Of a stretch of DNA of 64,000 bases, positions 52,595 through 63,835 are shown piece by piece (the stretch's first letter is position 1; each line of letters opens with the position of its first letter). The translations under genes were made by a program, and so were the position numbers. Source of the stretch: Neisseria sp. Marseille-Q5346 (GTDB lineage: Bacteria; Pseudomonadota; Gammaproteobacteria; Burkholderiales; Neisseriaceae); NCBI RefSeq assembly GCF_946902045.1, contig NZ_OX336253.1, positions 2,046,001 to 2,110,000 on the forward strand. The letters run 5' to 3'. Under the pieces are notes generated by a model that ran no database searches, was not told where the DNA came from, and worked only from the letters and a program-made list of their open reading frames with translations.

Positions 52595-52810
52595 ACCGTA
52601 AACCTTCGTGAATTAAAACGAAAAACTGACTAAGGTTTGCCGTAAATGTGCTTCTTTATTTAAAAAGGGTTTCTTTGTTTTCAGACGGCCTGTTTTTGCA
52701 AATGTTTGGGCCGTCTGAATATTTTGGCTAAAGGCAACTTATGATAAAATGCACGCCTTACAAATGAAGCAAATTCCGCCTCAACGCGTGAAAAAACGAA
52801 AGGAATCAAC

Positions 52811-53539
52811 ATGGCAGGCCATAGTAAGTGGGCAAATATCCAACACAAAAAAGCCCGACAAGATGCCAAACGCGGCAAAATCTTCACCCGTCTGATTAAA
52901 GAAATTACCGTTGCTGCCCGTATGGGCGGCGGCGACCCCGGCGCGAACCCGCGCCTGCGCCTGGCTTTGGAAAAAGCCGCTGAAAACAATATGCCTAAAG
53001 ACAACGTGCAACGTGCCATCGATAAAGGTACGGGCAATCTGGAAGGCGTGGAATACATCGAGTTGCGTTATGAAGGCTACGGCATCGGCGGCGCGGCTTT
53101 GATGGTGGACTGCCTGACCGACAACAAAACCCGTACCGTTGCCGATGTGCGCCATGCGTTCACTAAAAACGGCGGTAACTTGGGTACCGACGGCTGCGTA
53201 GCGTTCAACTTCGTTCATCAAGGCTATTTGGTGTTCGAACCGGGCGTTGACGAAGATGCGCTGATGGAAGCGGCTTTGGAAGCCGGTGCGGAAGATGTCA
53301 TCACCAACGACGACGGTTCCATCGAAGTGGTTACCGCGCCAAACGACTGGGCAGGCGTGAAAGCGGCATTGGAAGCGGCAGGTTACAAATCTGTTGACGG
53401 CGACGTTACCATGCGCGCCCAAAACGAAACCGAGTTAAGCGGCGAAGATGCGGTTAAGATGCAAAAACTGATTGACGCATTGGAAGATTTGGACGACGTA
53501 CAAGACGTTTACACTTCTGCCGTGTTGAATCTGGACTAA
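52811..53539 (+). CDS. yebC: YebC/PmpR family (TACO1-like) protein
   Basis: The 242-residue protein starts [20 protein letters not shown], the family signature. AGGAATCAAC precedes the ATG. Three domains are complete (RIIDKG-like [34 protein letters not shown], and the acidic C-terminus). Members were described as transcription regulators and more recently as translation factors that help ribosomes at proline stretches; which applies here is open. Confidence 0.95.
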   Translation: MAGHSKWANIQHKKARQDAKRGKIFTRLIKEITVAARMGGGDPGANPRLRLALEKAAENNMPKDNVQRAIDKGTGNLEGVEYIELRYEGYGIGGAALMVDCLTDNKTRTVADVRHAFTKNGGNLGTDGCVAFNFVHQGYLVFEPGVDEDALMEAALEAGAEDVITNDDGSIEVVTAPNDWAGVKAALEAAGYKSVDGDVTMRAQNETELSGEDAVKMQKLIDALEDLDDVQDVYTSAVLNLD

Positions 53540-53554
53540 ACAGTTTAAAGAACA

Positions 53555-53586
53555 AAAGGCCGTCTGAAATTTCAGACGGCCTTTTT
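53555..53586. terminator. inverted-DUS terminator between yebC and dsbB
   Basis: AAAAGGCCGTCTGAAATTTCAGACGGCCTTTTT-type perfect palindrome without loop; shared by the two convergent genes. Confidence 0.9.
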
Positions 53587-53599
53587 ATATCGAAACCAA

Positions 53600-54091
53600 T
53601 CAGATTTTTCTGGTTTTCAACCAAGCCCAAAGCAGCAGCAATACCACGAAGCTGAAATACAAAATACTCCACACCGGCAGGGCGACGCCGAATAGATAGT
53701 CCGGCTCGGCGCAGTTGCCAAAGCCGCGGACGATGGGTTCAAACCAATCGAACAAAGGCCAGTCGCGCAGGCGGAAAGTCCAAGGTGCGCCGCAAGAAGG
53801 GGCGGTGCCGGGCGGCAGGCTTTGCAACCAAATTTGATAGGCGGCGACACCGGCGCCGTAAACGGCCGGGGCGGCAATCAACAATGCCGAGAGCGAGCGG
53901 GCAAATTTGGAAGATTGAGAGCTGAACGCCGTAACAATGGCCAACAGCCCGACACCCAATACGCACAAGCGTTGCAGGATGCACAATACGCACGGGTTCA
54001 TGCCCAAAACGTATTGGGAAATAAAGGAGCCGCAGGCGGCAAATATGGAGAGGACGACTAGAAATAAAACAGTCTTGCGGAAAAAGTTCAT
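53600..54091 (-). CDS. dsbB: disulfide bond formation protein B
   Basis: The 163-residue inner-membrane protein reoxidises DsbA and passes electrons to quinone. Four helices are visible. The first Cys pair is in NPCVLCILQR (CVLC). The second loop has Cys in APSCGAPW and FGNCAEPDYLFG. It ends in a basic tail. Length and Cys spacing are typical. Confidence 0.95.
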   Translation of the reverse strand: MNFFRKTVLFLVVLSIFAACGSFISQYVLGMNPCVLCILQRLCVLGVGLLAIVTAFSSQSSKFARSLSALLIAAPAVYGAGVAAYQIWLQSLPPGTAPSCGAPWTFRLRDWPLFDWFEPIVRGFGNCAEPDYLFGVALPVWSILYFSFVVLLLLWAWLKTRKI

Positions 54092-54251
54092 AACATAAAA
54101 CCTTTCAGACGGCCTGGACGTAAAACAGCCGCTAAATAACGTTTACTTTAACACAAAACGCATATGCTTTTTTTGGTTTGACGGTTTTTTGCGTATGTTT
54201 GTTGATGTTGCGTAACCATAAATATGGAAATAAGAATGTGTTCCATATCGA

Positions 54252-54281
54252 AAAGGCCGTCTGAAATGTTCAGACGGCCCT
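54252..54281. terminator. inverted-DUS terminator right of the cytochrome gene
   Basis: AAAGGCCGTCTGAA and TTCAGACGGCCCTT with a 4-base loop, 15 bases beyond the cytochrome stop on the minus strand. Confidence 0.8.
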
Positions 54282-54296
54282 TAGGGGAGAGACGTT

Positions 54297-54695
54297 TTAT
54301 TTTTTCCCGTGAGATTTTTTGACATCTGCTTCAGTAATCGTACCGCCGCCATTATTGAAGGCGTTCATGATGTAAGTGGCAACGGCGGCGACATCGGCAT
54401 CGTTGATGGCGGTAGAAGGCATGAAGCCGTTGTAGGATTTGCCGTTTACTTTAATTGGGCCGTTGATGCCTTTGGTCATGCTTTGCAACAGGACTTGCGG
54501 TTTTTTGTTGATATAGTCGGACTGGAATAAAGGCGGGAACATGGCACCTCGACCTTCGCCTTTTTTACCGTGGCAGGCGGCGCAGTTGGTTTCGTAAATC
54601 TTTTGTCCTTTGCTCATCAACGCGGCATCAGTGGCAAAAGCGGTTGGGATGCTGAGTGCGGTCAGAAGGAGCAGGATAGGGCGGAGTGCAGTCAT
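54297..54695 (-). CDS. periplasmic c-type cytochrome
   Basis: The 132-residue protein starts at ATG 54695 (MTALRPILLLLTALSIPTAF), a signal peptide; an upstream ATG at 54734 is less likely. One heme site YETNCAACHGKKGEG and a distal Met in YNGFMPSTA give a class I cytochrome c. The end is KKSHGKK. It may carry electrons to terminal oxidases or nitrite reductase; the partner cannot be told. Confidence 0.9.
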   Translation of the reverse strand: MTALRPILLLLTALSIPTAFATDAALMSKGQKIYETNCAACHGKKGEGRGAMFPPLFQSDYINKKPQVLLQSMTKGINGPIKVNGKSYNGFMPSTAINDADVAAVATYIMNAFNNGGGTITEADVKKSHGKK

Positions 54696-54770
54696 GATGT
54701 GTTCCTTTTTGAGTAGTGTTTTTGATGGCCACACGCTTGGTTTGCGTTTTAATAGCTTGATGATAACGCT

Positions 54771-54807
54771 AAAGGCCGTCTGAAAGTGGATTTTTCAGAC
54801 GGCCTTT
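54771..54807. terminator. inverted-DUS terminator after hemH
   Basis: AAAGGCCGTCTGAAA pairs with TTTCAGACGGCCTTT; it lies 9 bases past the hemH stop on the minus strand. Confidence 0.85.
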
Positions 54808-54815
54808 GGTTTAGG

Positions 54816-55826
54816 TCAAATCCAGCCTTGCAGATTGGCTCGACTTAATTGTGCAAGTGCGGCAATCCAGTCGGCGGAATCGTTGAGGCAGGGGATGTAA
54901 CGGTATTCTTTGCCGCCTGCGGCGTGGAATTGTTCGCGTCCCATAATGGCGATTTCTTCCATGGTTTCGAGGCAGTCGGCCAAGAAGCCGGGGCAGAATA
55001 CGTCGAGTTTGGTTGTGCCTTGTTTCGGCAGCTGGTCAAACAGGGCTTGCGTGCTGGGCTTGACCCATTGGGATTTGCCAAACTGGCTTTGGAAAGAAAC
55101 GATGTATTCTTGTTCGGCCAAGCCCAATGCCTGCGCCAGCAGTTCGGCAGTATGGTGGCACTCGTCAGGATAAGGGTCGCCGTCGTCGTGATGCTTTTGC
55201 GGAATGCCGTGGAAACTCAACATCAGTTTTTCGCTGCGTCCGTTTTGGGCCCAATAGGCTTCAATATGCTGCTTCATGGCTTGAATATAGGCGGCATCGT
55301 CGTAGTAACGGGAGACGGTGCGGACACTCATTTGGTTGCGTTGCAGCAATAATTCTTGAAACACTTTGTCCAAAGCCGCGCCGGTAGAAGAGCCGGCATA
55401 TTGCGGATAGAGCGGGATGACCAGCAATTTGCCCACGCCTTGGGCTTTGAGTTCCGCCAAAACATCGGCAACGCTTGGATTGCCATAAGTCATGGCATGA
55501 CGGACGATAACATCGGGCAAATGTTTGGCCAGGGCTTCTGCTTGGCGGTGTGTGTAAACCTCAAGCGGCGAACCTTCTTTAAACCAAACTTTTTCATAGG
55601 CATGCGCGCTTTTTTTGGGGCGAAAAGTCAATACTAAGCCGCGCAATATCGGTTGCCATAAGAGCTTGGGCAGTTCGACAACGCGTTGATCAGACAGAAA
55701 TTCTTTCAAGTAAGGTTTGACTGCGGCAGCAGTGGGCGCGTCAGGCGTGCCGAGGTTGAGCAGCAGGACGGCGGTGCGGTTTTGTGCGGTGTAGGCTAAG
55801 GGCGGTTCGGTATGGAAACGGGACAT
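54816..55826 (-). CDS. hemH: ferrochelatase
   Basis: The 336-residue enzyme inserts iron into protoporphyrin IX. AVLLLNLGTPDAPTAAAVKP, the LLVIPLYPQYAGSSTGAALD motif, the catalytic His in LSFHGIPQKHHDDGDPYPDE and DVFCPGFLADCLETMEEIA are present. It is on the minus strand, after tgt, with a DUS pair between the two genes. Confidence 0.97.
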   Translation of the reverse strand: MSRFHTEPPLAYTAQNRTAVLLLNLGTPDAPTAAAVKPYLKEFLSDQRVVELPKLLWQPILRGLVLTFRPKKSAHAYEKVWFKEGSPLEVYTHRQAEALAKHLPDVIVRHAMTYGNPSVADVLAELKAQGVGKLLVIPLYPQYAGSSTGAALDKVFQELLLQRNQMSVRTVSRYYDDAAYIQAMKQHIEAYWAQNGRSEKLMLSFHGIPQKHHDDGDPYPDECHHTAELLAQALGLAEQEYIVSFQSQFGKSQWVKPSTQALFDQLPKQGTTKLDVFCPGFLADCLETMEEIAIMGREQFHAAGGKEYRYIPCLNDSADWIAALAQLSRANLQGWI

Positions 55827-55854
55827 GGTTGTGCTTTATTAATGAAGAATATTG

Positions 55855-55904
55855 AGGCCGTCTGAAAAGCAGTTTGAATCAAAACCTAGTTTCAGACGGC
55901 CTTT
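55855..55904. terminator. inverted-DUS terminator between tgt and hemH
   Basis: AGGCCGTCTGAAA and TTTCAGACGGCCTTT with a long loop, 8 bases past the tgt stop on the minus strand. Confidence 0.75.
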
Positions 55905-55911
55905 AAAAGGA

Positions 55912-57111
<1,200 letters not shown>

Positions 57112-57265
57112 TTATCTTTGTCAAAACAATGCTTCAGACGGCCTGAATAATAGAAGAAATAAAAAATGAGGCATAAATCAAACAAAAATATCCAGGCCGT
57201 CTGAAAAGTATTTACAGATGCTTGCAAAAGGGAACACGCTTCGTTACAATAAGCGACTTAGATGA

Positions 57266-57342
57266 AGGCACATAGCTCAGTTGGTTAGAGCACCACCTTG
57301 ACATGGTGGGGGTCGTTGGTTCGAGTCCAATTGTGCCTACCA
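57266..57342 (+). tRNA. tRNA-Val (anticodon GAC)
   Basis: The 77-base gene folds fully: acceptor AGGCACA / TGTGCCT, D arm GCTC-AGTTGGTTA-GAGC, anticodon stem CCACC / GGTGG with loop TTGACAT (GAC), variable loop GGTC and T arm GTTGG-TTCGAGT-CCAAT region, discriminator A and encoded CCA. It sits 52 bases before thrS and may share its promoter. Confidence 0.97.
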
Positions 57343-57394
57343 AATTTCCATAACGGCTTTATGCCGTTATTTTTTAATGTTTTGGAGCTTTCTG

Positions 57395-59308
57395 ATGTTG
57401 AACATTACCTTGCCGGACGGTTCGGTCCGCCAATATAAATCACCCGTTACCGTGGCGCAAATTGCAGCGTCTATCGGTGCAGGTTTGGCAAAGGCAACGG
57501 TAGCAGGCAAGGTTAACGGTAAATTGGTGGATGCTTGCGATCCGATTACCGAAGATGCCCACGTTCAAATCATTACGCCTAAAGACAAAGAAGGCGTGGA
57601 AATTATCCGCCACTCCTGCGCGCACTTGGTCGGTCATGCGGTCAAGCAGCTCTACCCTGATGCCAAAATGGTTATCGGCCCGGTGATTGAAGACGGGTTC
57701 TATTACGATATTGCAACTGAAAAACCATTTACGCCTGATGATGTAGCCGCCATCGAAGCGCGCATGAAAGAATTGATTGCACAAGACTACGACGTCATTA
57801 AAGTGATGACGCCCCGTGCAGAAACCATCAAAATTTTCCAAGATCGCGGCGAAGAGTACAAATTGCGTCTGATTGAAGACATGCCTGAAGTGGAAGCAAT
57901 GGGTATGTATCATCATCAAGAATACGTCGATATGTGCCGCGGTCCTCACGTTCCCAATACCCGTTTCTTGAAAAACTTCAAGCTGACCAAACTGGCAGGC
58001 GCATACTGGCGCGGCGACAGCAACAATGAAATGCTGCAACGTATTTACGGTACAGCCTGGGCAAGTAAAGACGAATTAAAAGCCTATATCCAACGCATCG
58101 AGGAAGCGGAAAAACGCGACCACCGTAAGCTGGGTAAACAATTGGATTTGTTCCACCTGCAAGATGAAGCGCCGGGTATGGTGTTCTGGCATCCTAAAGG
58201 CTGGGCTTTGTGGCAAGTGATTGAGCAGCATATGCGCAAAGAGCTGAATGCTGCCGGTTATAAAGAAGTGAAAACGCCTCAGATTATGGATAAAACCTTC
58301 TGGGAAAAATCCGGCCACTGGGAAAACTATAAAGACAATATGTTCGTGACCAGTTCCGAAAAACGCGAATACGCGGTTAAACCGATGAACTGTCCGGGTC
58401 ATGTGCAAATTTTCAATAACGGCTTGCGTTCATATCGCGATTTGCCAATGCGTTTGGCTGAGTTCGGTTCTTGCCACCGCAATGAACCAAGCGGTGCGTT
58501 GCATGGTCTGATGCGTGTTCGCGGTTTTGTGCAAGATGATGCGCATATCTTCTGTACCGAAGATCAAATCGTTGATGAAGCACGCGCATTTAATAAATTG
58601 TTGGTTCGCATTTACAAACAATTCGGTTTCCATGATGTTGCCGTGAAGTTGTCCCTCCGCCCTGAACAACGTGCAGGTTCTGACGAAGTCTGGGATAAAG
58701 CCGAACAAGGCCTGCGTGATGCGTTGACCGCTTGCGGCGTAGAGTGGGAAGAATTGCCTGGCGAAGGCGCATTCTATGGTCCTAAGATTGAGTACCATGT
58801 CAAAGATGCCTTGGGTCGCTCTTGGCAGTGCGGTACCCTGCAATTGGACTTCGTATTGCCGGAGCGTTTGAATGCAGAATATGTAACCGAAAACAACGAC
58901 CGTGCGCGTCCTGTAATGTTGCACCGTGCTATTTTGGGTTCTCTGGAGCGCTTCATCGGTATTCTGATCGAAAACCATGCAGGCTCATTCCCATTGTGGC
59001 TTGCGCCGGTTCAAATGGTGATTATGAATATCACCGAGAACCAAGCAGATTATTGTCGTGAAGTGGCTGCTAAGTTGCAGGCAGCAGGCTTCCGTGTTGA
59101 ATTGGATTTGCGTAACGAAAAAATCGGTTACAAAATTCGCGACAACAGCCAATACCGTTTCCCTTATCAAATCGTTGTCGGTGATAAAGAGAAACAAGAA
59201 AACAAAGTTGCGGTACGCCGCAAAGCAGAAGACTTGGGTTCTTTGAATGTAGATGATTTTATTGCGCAATTGCAGCAAGAAATCACTGACGCCCTCGTCA
59301 ATCATTAA
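57395..59308 (+). CDS. thrS: threonine-tRNA ligase
   Basis: The 637-residue class II synthetase starts at ATG 57395 ([20 protein letters not shown]) with TTTGGAG upstream. It contains the TGS domain (1-62), the editing domain with [19 protein letters not shown], zinc ligands ([18 protein letters not shown], and a C-terminal His), motif 2 [14 protein letters not shown], and the anticodon domain from about 535. It leads the thrS-infC-rpmI-rplT cluster. Confidence 0.98.
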   Translation: MLNITLPDGSVRQYKSPVTVAQIAASIGAGLAKATVAGKVNGKLVDACDPITEDAHVQIITPKDKEGVEIIRHSCAHLVGHAVKQLYPDAKMVIGPVIEDGFYYDIATEKPFTPDDVAAIEARMKELIAQDYDVIKVMTPRAETIKIFQDRGEEYKLRLIEDMPEVEAMGMYHHQEYVDMCRGPHVPNTRFLKNFKLTKLAGAYWRGDSNNEMLQRIYGTAWASKDELKAYIQRIEEAEKRDHRKLGKQLDLFHLQDEAPGMVFWHPKGWALWQVIEQHMRKELNAAGYKEVKTPQIMDKTFWEKSGHWENYKDNMFVTSSEKREYAVKPMNCPGHVQIFNNGLRSYRDLPMRLAEFGSCHRNEPSGALHGLMRVRGFVQDDAHIFCTEDQIVDEARAFNKLLVRIYKQFGFHDVAVKLSLRPEQRAGSDEVWDKAEQGLRDALTACGVEWEELPGEGAFYGPKIEYHVKDALGRSWQCGTLQLDFVLPERLNAEYVTENNDRARPVMLHRAILGSLERFIGILIENHAGSFPLWLAPVQMVIMNITENQADYCREVAAKLQAAGFRVELDLRNEKIGYKIRDNSQYRFPYQIVVGDKEKQENKVAVRRKAEDLGSLNVDDFIAQLQQEITDALVNH

Positions 59309-59325
59309 TTTTTATAGGAGTATTC

Positions 59326-59847
59326 ATCATCGCTCAAGAACGCGAAGCACGAATCAATGGTGAAATTACCGCCAAAGAAGTGCGATTAATCAGTGAGTCA
59401 GGCGATCAGCTTGGTGTCGTTTCAGTTCGTGAAGCTCTGGCTATGGCCGAAGAGCAAGATGTCGATTTGGTAGAAATTTCCCCGACTGCCAAACCGCCCG
59501 TATGCAAACTGATGGATTACGGTAAATATAAATACCAACAAGCCAAGAAGCGCGACGAAGCCAAGAAAAACCAAAAGCAGGTACAAATCAAGGAAATTAA
59601 ATTCCGTCCGGGTACTGATGAAGGCGACTATCAAATCAAGATGCGCAACATCAACCGCTTCCTTGCCGATGGTGACAAAGTCAAAGTGACATTGCGTTTC
59701 CGCGGTCGTGAGATGGCCCACCAACAATTGGGCGCCCAACTGCTTGAACGCGTAAAAGAAGAGTTGGCTGAAGTGGCACAAATCGAGTCCTTCCCTAAAA
59801 TGGAAGGCCGCCAGATGGTGATGATGATTGCGCCTAAGAAAAAATAA
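59326..59847 (+). CDS. infC: translation initiation factor IF-3 with ATC start codon
   Basis: The 173-residue factor starts at ATC 59326 (ATC ATC GCT CAA: read M-I-A-Q-E-R-E-A-R), with AGGAG at 59316-59320 five bases upstream. No ATG, GTG or TTG start precedes residue 19. IF-3 normally represses use of rare starts, so this codon makes the gene self-regulated. N-terminal domain ([19 protein letters not shown]), the [14 protein letters not shown] linker and the C-terminal [12 protein letters not shown] domain are complete. Length equals the known neisserial protein. Confidence 0.95.
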   Translation: MIAQEREARINGEITAKEVRLISESGDQLGVVSVREALAMAEEQDVDLVEISPTAKPPVCKLMDYGKYKYQQAKKRDEAKKNQKQVQIKEIKFRPGTDEGDYQIKMRNINRFLADGDKVKVTLRFRGREMAHQQLGAQLLERVKEELAEVAQIESFPKMEGRQMVMMIAPKKK

Positions 59848-59856
59848 AGCTATAAT
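59828..59856 (+). promoter_or_regulatory. candidate internal promoter for rpmI-rplT
   Basis: A perfect TATAAT (59851-59856) lies just past the infC stop, with TTGCGC (59828-59833) 17 bp upstream, a weak -35. Start near 59863, exactly where the structured leader begins. Confidence 0.55.
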
Positions 59857-59862
59857 GCAAGG

Positions 59863-59903
59863 CTTATTTCGATTGCCGCTCGAAATAAGGTTTAATTAGC
59901 GGC
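59863..59903 (+). ncRNA. structured rpmI leader, possible pseudoknot (L20 autoregulation)
   Basis: CTTATTTCGA pairs with TCGAAATAAG (59863-59872, 59880-59889). The 7-base loop holds GCCGC, which can pair with GCGGC at 59899-59903, forming an H-type pseudoknot. In E. coli L20 represses rpmI-rplT through a pseudoknot in this interval. The sequence shows the base pairing only; L20 binding is inferred. The remaining leader to rpmI (59904-59989) has no other gene. Confidence 0.6.
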
Positions 59904-59989
59904 AAAAACCGTGGTGTTTTGGGTTCCAAGTGTTTGAAATTTATTTCAAAACCCCTTATACCTTATCTAATAACGAATGGAGTTTTCCA

Positions 59990-60187
59990 ATGCCTAAAAT
60001 GAAAACCAAGTCTAGCGCGAAAAAACGCTTTAAAGTACTGGGTAACGGTGGTGTAAAACGCGGTCATGCGTTCAAAAGTCACATCCTGACCAAAAAAACC
60101 ACTAAAACTAAACGTCAATTGCGCGGCACCGCTATGGTGGATTCACGCGATTTGGCTTCTGTTGCTAAAATGTTGCCCTACGCTTAA
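59990..60187 (+). CDS. rpmI: 50S ribosomal protein L35
   Basis: The 65-residue protein starts [20 protein letters not shown], the family start at ATG 59990, with GGAG at 59979-59982. It is basic throughout, with [20 protein letters not shown]. The longer frame from 59930 covers the leader. It is followed 12 bases later by rplT. Confidence 0.97.
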   Translation: MPKMKTKSSAKKRFKVLGNGGVKRGHAFKSHILTKKTTKTKRQLRGTAMVDSRDLASVAKMLPYA

Positions 60188-60199
60188 GGAGTTTAGAAT

Positions 60200-60559
60200 A
60201 TGCCACGCGTAAAACGCGGTGTTACCGCTCGTGCTCGTCACCAAAAAGTCTTCGCGTTAGCCAAAGGCTACCGCGGTCGTCGTAAAAACGTTTACCGTGT
60301 TGCCAAACAAGCGGTAATGAAAGCCGGTCAATACGCATACCGTGACCGTCGCCAACGCAAACGTCAATTCCGTCAACTGTGGATCGTTCGTATCAACGCA
60401 GGTGCTCGTGAAAATGGTCTGTCTTACAGCAAATTCATGAACGGCCTGAAACGCGCTGCTATCGAAATCGACCGCAAAGTATTGGCTGATTTGGCTGTAT
60501 TCGACAAAGCTGCATTCGCACAATTGGTTGAAAAAGCTAAAGCTGCTTTGGCTGCTTAA
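60200..60559 (+). CDS. rplT: 50S ribosomal protein L20
   Basis: The 119-residue protein reads [20 protein letters not shown], followed by [20 protein letters not shown], the extended basic N-terminal tail, and a globular C-terminal half that in E. coli binds its own mRNA. AAGGAG precedes the start. An intrinsic terminator closes the operon. Confidence 0.98.
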   Translation: MPRVKRGVTARARHQKVFALAKGYRGRRKNVYRVAKQAVMKAGQYAYRDRRQRKRQFRQLWIVRINAGARENGLSYSKFMNGLKRAAIEIDRKVLADLAVFDKAAFAQLVEKAKAALAA

Positions 60560-60575
60560 TTCGATAAGATTATTT

Positions 60576-60602
60576 AAAAAGGAAGCTTATGCTTCCTTTT
60601 TT
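60576..60602 (+). terminator. intrinsic terminator after rplT
   Basis: AAAAAGGAAGC, loop TTAT, GCTTCCTTTTTT. Confidence 0.92.
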
Positions 60603-60715
60603 CTTTTCTTAAAGAAATCCTATGTAGTTGATTTTCTTTCTTTAAACTCTATTTTTTTATACTAATTTGCGATAGAATAGGCCTCTCTTATCAAACGGAT
60701 TGGCCGCAATAAGAC

Positions 60716-60780
60716 AAAAGGCCGTCTGAACGGGTTTGCAATCAAATCCAACAGACGGCTTTGTTGTTTCAGACGGCCTG
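60716..60780 (+). repeat. DUS cluster in the pheS leader
   Basis: Three uptake-like units lie close together: AAAGGCCGTCTGAA (60718), CAGACGGCTTTG (60752) and TTTCAGACGGCC (60768). The first can pair with either of the others, giving two mutually exclusive hairpins just upstream of pheS, an attenuator-like layout. Whether it regulates pheS cannot be told. Confidence 0.5.
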
Positions 60781-60801
60781 CCATCAACAAACAGACGATA
60801 A

Positions 60802-61800
<999 letters not shown>

Positions 61801-61837
61801 CGGGATTTTGGTCATCTGAAAAAGGGAAATAGAACAT

Positions 61838-62635
61838 ATGAATTTATGGACGCAAAAAAGTATTGAGTTGGCAGCTCAAAGTAATTACCTGGATCAACTC
61901 TACCGTGTGTATCCCATGTCAATTAATTTGCGCCGAGAATTATCTTTAGAAACGAAAAAAGAAATTCGCGTACATCTGGATAATCAGGACGGTGAAAAGT
62001 TGCTGTACGTTTTGCTCAAACAGGAAATATTTCCGATTAAAGACAGCTATGTCGCCTACCTGAAACGGGACAAAACTGCGATTGCCCGCAATCCTGCTAC
62101 TGTAAGCCGTTTGGCGGGGATGTTGATCGAAATGGGTTTTGATGAGATTTTGGACAAAACTACTGTTCCCAAAGAAACTAACCGCCAAATCGGCCCATTG
62201 TTTAAAAATTGGATTGCTAGCGGTGCGTTGGGTGTGCCGGTTACTGATAATGTAGATGAATTTCTGAATTATCAAGGGAATATTGTGTTTAATGCTGGCG
62301 ATAAGGCAATGGAAGTATTTGCTAAAACACATTTGGGCTATCAACATAATAAGGGATTGGATTTTATCGCTAAATTCAATCAGACGTATATTATCGGCGA
62401 AGCCAAGTTTTTAACCGATGTTGGCGGACATCAAAATGCTCAATTTAATGATGCATTGGCAACTATGCGTGCGCCGCTTGCGTATTCTCCTTATCAGGTC
62501 AAAACCATCGCAATTTTAGATGGTATTTTATATATTGAAAGCAGAGGTAAAATGTTTACTGAGCTTTCCTCGTTTACTAATGACGAAGTGGTCGTATCGG
62601 CGGTTTTGTTGAGAGATTATTTGTTTTCGGTATGA
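61838..62635 (+). CDS. type II restriction endonuclease (PD-(D/E)xK type)
   Basis: The 265-residue protein has a PD-(D/E)xK-like core: Asp in KGLDFIAKF and Glu/Lys in YIIGEAKFLTDVGG about 14 residues later. It ends in EVVVSAVLLRDYLFSV. The next gene is a methyltransferase that overlaps it by four bases (ATGA), the standard R-M layout. Base composition is more AT-rich than pheS, suggesting transfer. I cannot name the recognition site. It is intact and in frame. Confidence 0.82.
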   Translation: MNLWTQKSIELAAQSNYLDQLYRVYPMSINLRRELSLETKKEIRVHLDNQDGEKLLYVLLKQEIFPIKDSYVAYLKRDKTAIARNPATVSRLAGMLIEMGFDEILDKTTVPKETNRQIGPLFKNWIASGALGVPVTDNVDEFLNYQGNIVFNAGDKAMEVFAKTHLGYQHNKGLDFIAKFNQTYIIGEAKFLTDVGGHQNAQFNDALATMRAPLAYSPYQVKTIAILDGILYIESRGKMFTELSSFTNDEVVVSAVLLRDYLFSV

Positions 62636-63744
62636 CCATGCAGCTTATTTATCCCAACAAGCAGTCTGAAAATCAGATTATCGCACAAGCTGAAAGAATT
62701 CCGCCGCTTGCCTTAAATAAACCGCTTCCGCTTTTGTTTTTCGGCGATAATTTCCATGCACTCTCCGCCTTGCTTAAGAGTGGCTATCGCGAACGGATTG
62801 ATTTGATTTACATTGATCCACCATATAACACAAAACAAAATTTCACTGTATCAGATGGACGAAGCAGTACCATAAGTCGTACTACTTACGGCATTACTGC
62901 ATATTCTGATAGTCGCAGCATGGAAGAGTATTTGGAATTCATGCGTGAACGCCTGATTTTAATGCGTGAATTATTGTCGCCTCGTGGATCAATTTATGTA
63001 CATATTGATAGTAAAGTTGGGCATTATCTGAAAATTATTATGGATGAAGTATTTGGTGCGGAAAATTTTAAAAATGATATAGCCCGAATCAAATCGAACC
63101 CCAAAAATTTTGTACGGCGAGCATTCGGCAATGAAAAAGATATGATTTTGTTTTATGCTAAAAACGCTAAAAAAAATATTTTCAACAACATTACCATTCC
63201 ACTAACCAATGAAGACAAAATAGAAATGTTTCAAAAGGTTGATGAGAATGGGCGACGTTATAATACGGTCCCTGTCCATGCACCAGGTGAAACGCAAAAT
63301 GGGGAAACAGGTGGAATGTGGCGTGGAATTTTGCCTCCGAAGGGTAGGCATTGGCGCAGTACCCCATCTGAATTAGATAAGCTGGATGAACAGGGATTAT
63401 TAGAGTGGTCAAAAAATGGTGTTCCGCGTATAAAAAAATTTGCCGATGAGCATAAGGGAAAAAAGATACAGGATATTTGGCAGTATAAAGATCCTGTTTA
63501 CCCTATTTATCCAACTGAAAAAAATGCTCAAATGCTGGAAATGATTATTGCTCAATCATCTCTCCCTGACTCTATTGTTTTAGACTGTTTTGCAGGCAGT
63601 GGCTCAACCTTGTGGGCAGCACAAAATTTAGGGAGAGAATGGATTGGCATCGATGCATCGGAAGTTGCCGTTCACGTCATACAACAAAGATTTGGCCTGT
63701 TCCCTGTACAAACGATAACGATTGAAAAATTTCAAGCTGGCTGA
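62632..63744 (+). CDS. beta-class DNA methyltransferase of the R-M pair
   Basis: The 370-residue protein has motif IV IDLIYIDPPYNT (about residue 57-68) before motif I VLDCFAGSGSTLWAA (near residue 318), the permuted order of the beta class. The target recognition part lies in between, around MWRGILPPKGRHWRSTP. DPPY suggests N6-adenine or N4-cytosine modification; the target site is unknown. ATG 62632 is used; ATG 62638 is an alternative. It protects the host from the endonuclease encoded just before. Confidence 0.92.
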   Translation: MTMQLIYPNKQSENQIIAQAERIPPLALNKPLPLLFFGDNFHALSALLKSGYRERIDLIYIDPPYNTKQNFTVSDGRSSTISRTTYGITAYSDSRSMEEYLEFMRERLILMRELLSPRGSIYVHIDSKVGHYLKIIMDEVFGAENFKNDIARIKSNPKNFVRRAFGNEKDMILFYAKNAKKNIFNNITIPLTNEDKIEMFQKVDENGRRYNTVPVHAPGETQNGETGGMWRGILPPKGRHWRSTPSELDKLDEQGLLEWSKNGVPRIKKFADEHKGKKIQDIWQYKDPVYPIYPTEKNAQMLEMIIAQSSLPDSIVLDCFAGSGSTLWAAQNLGREWIGIDASEVAVHVIQQRFGLFPVQTITIEKFQAG

Positions 63745-63835
63745 AATTCTAAAACTCAGCCTACCACCCAAGAAAAGGTTGTTTGAAAACAAAATCTGAT
63801 AAAACAAAAGTTAATTAGTTGATTGAGAACATAAC

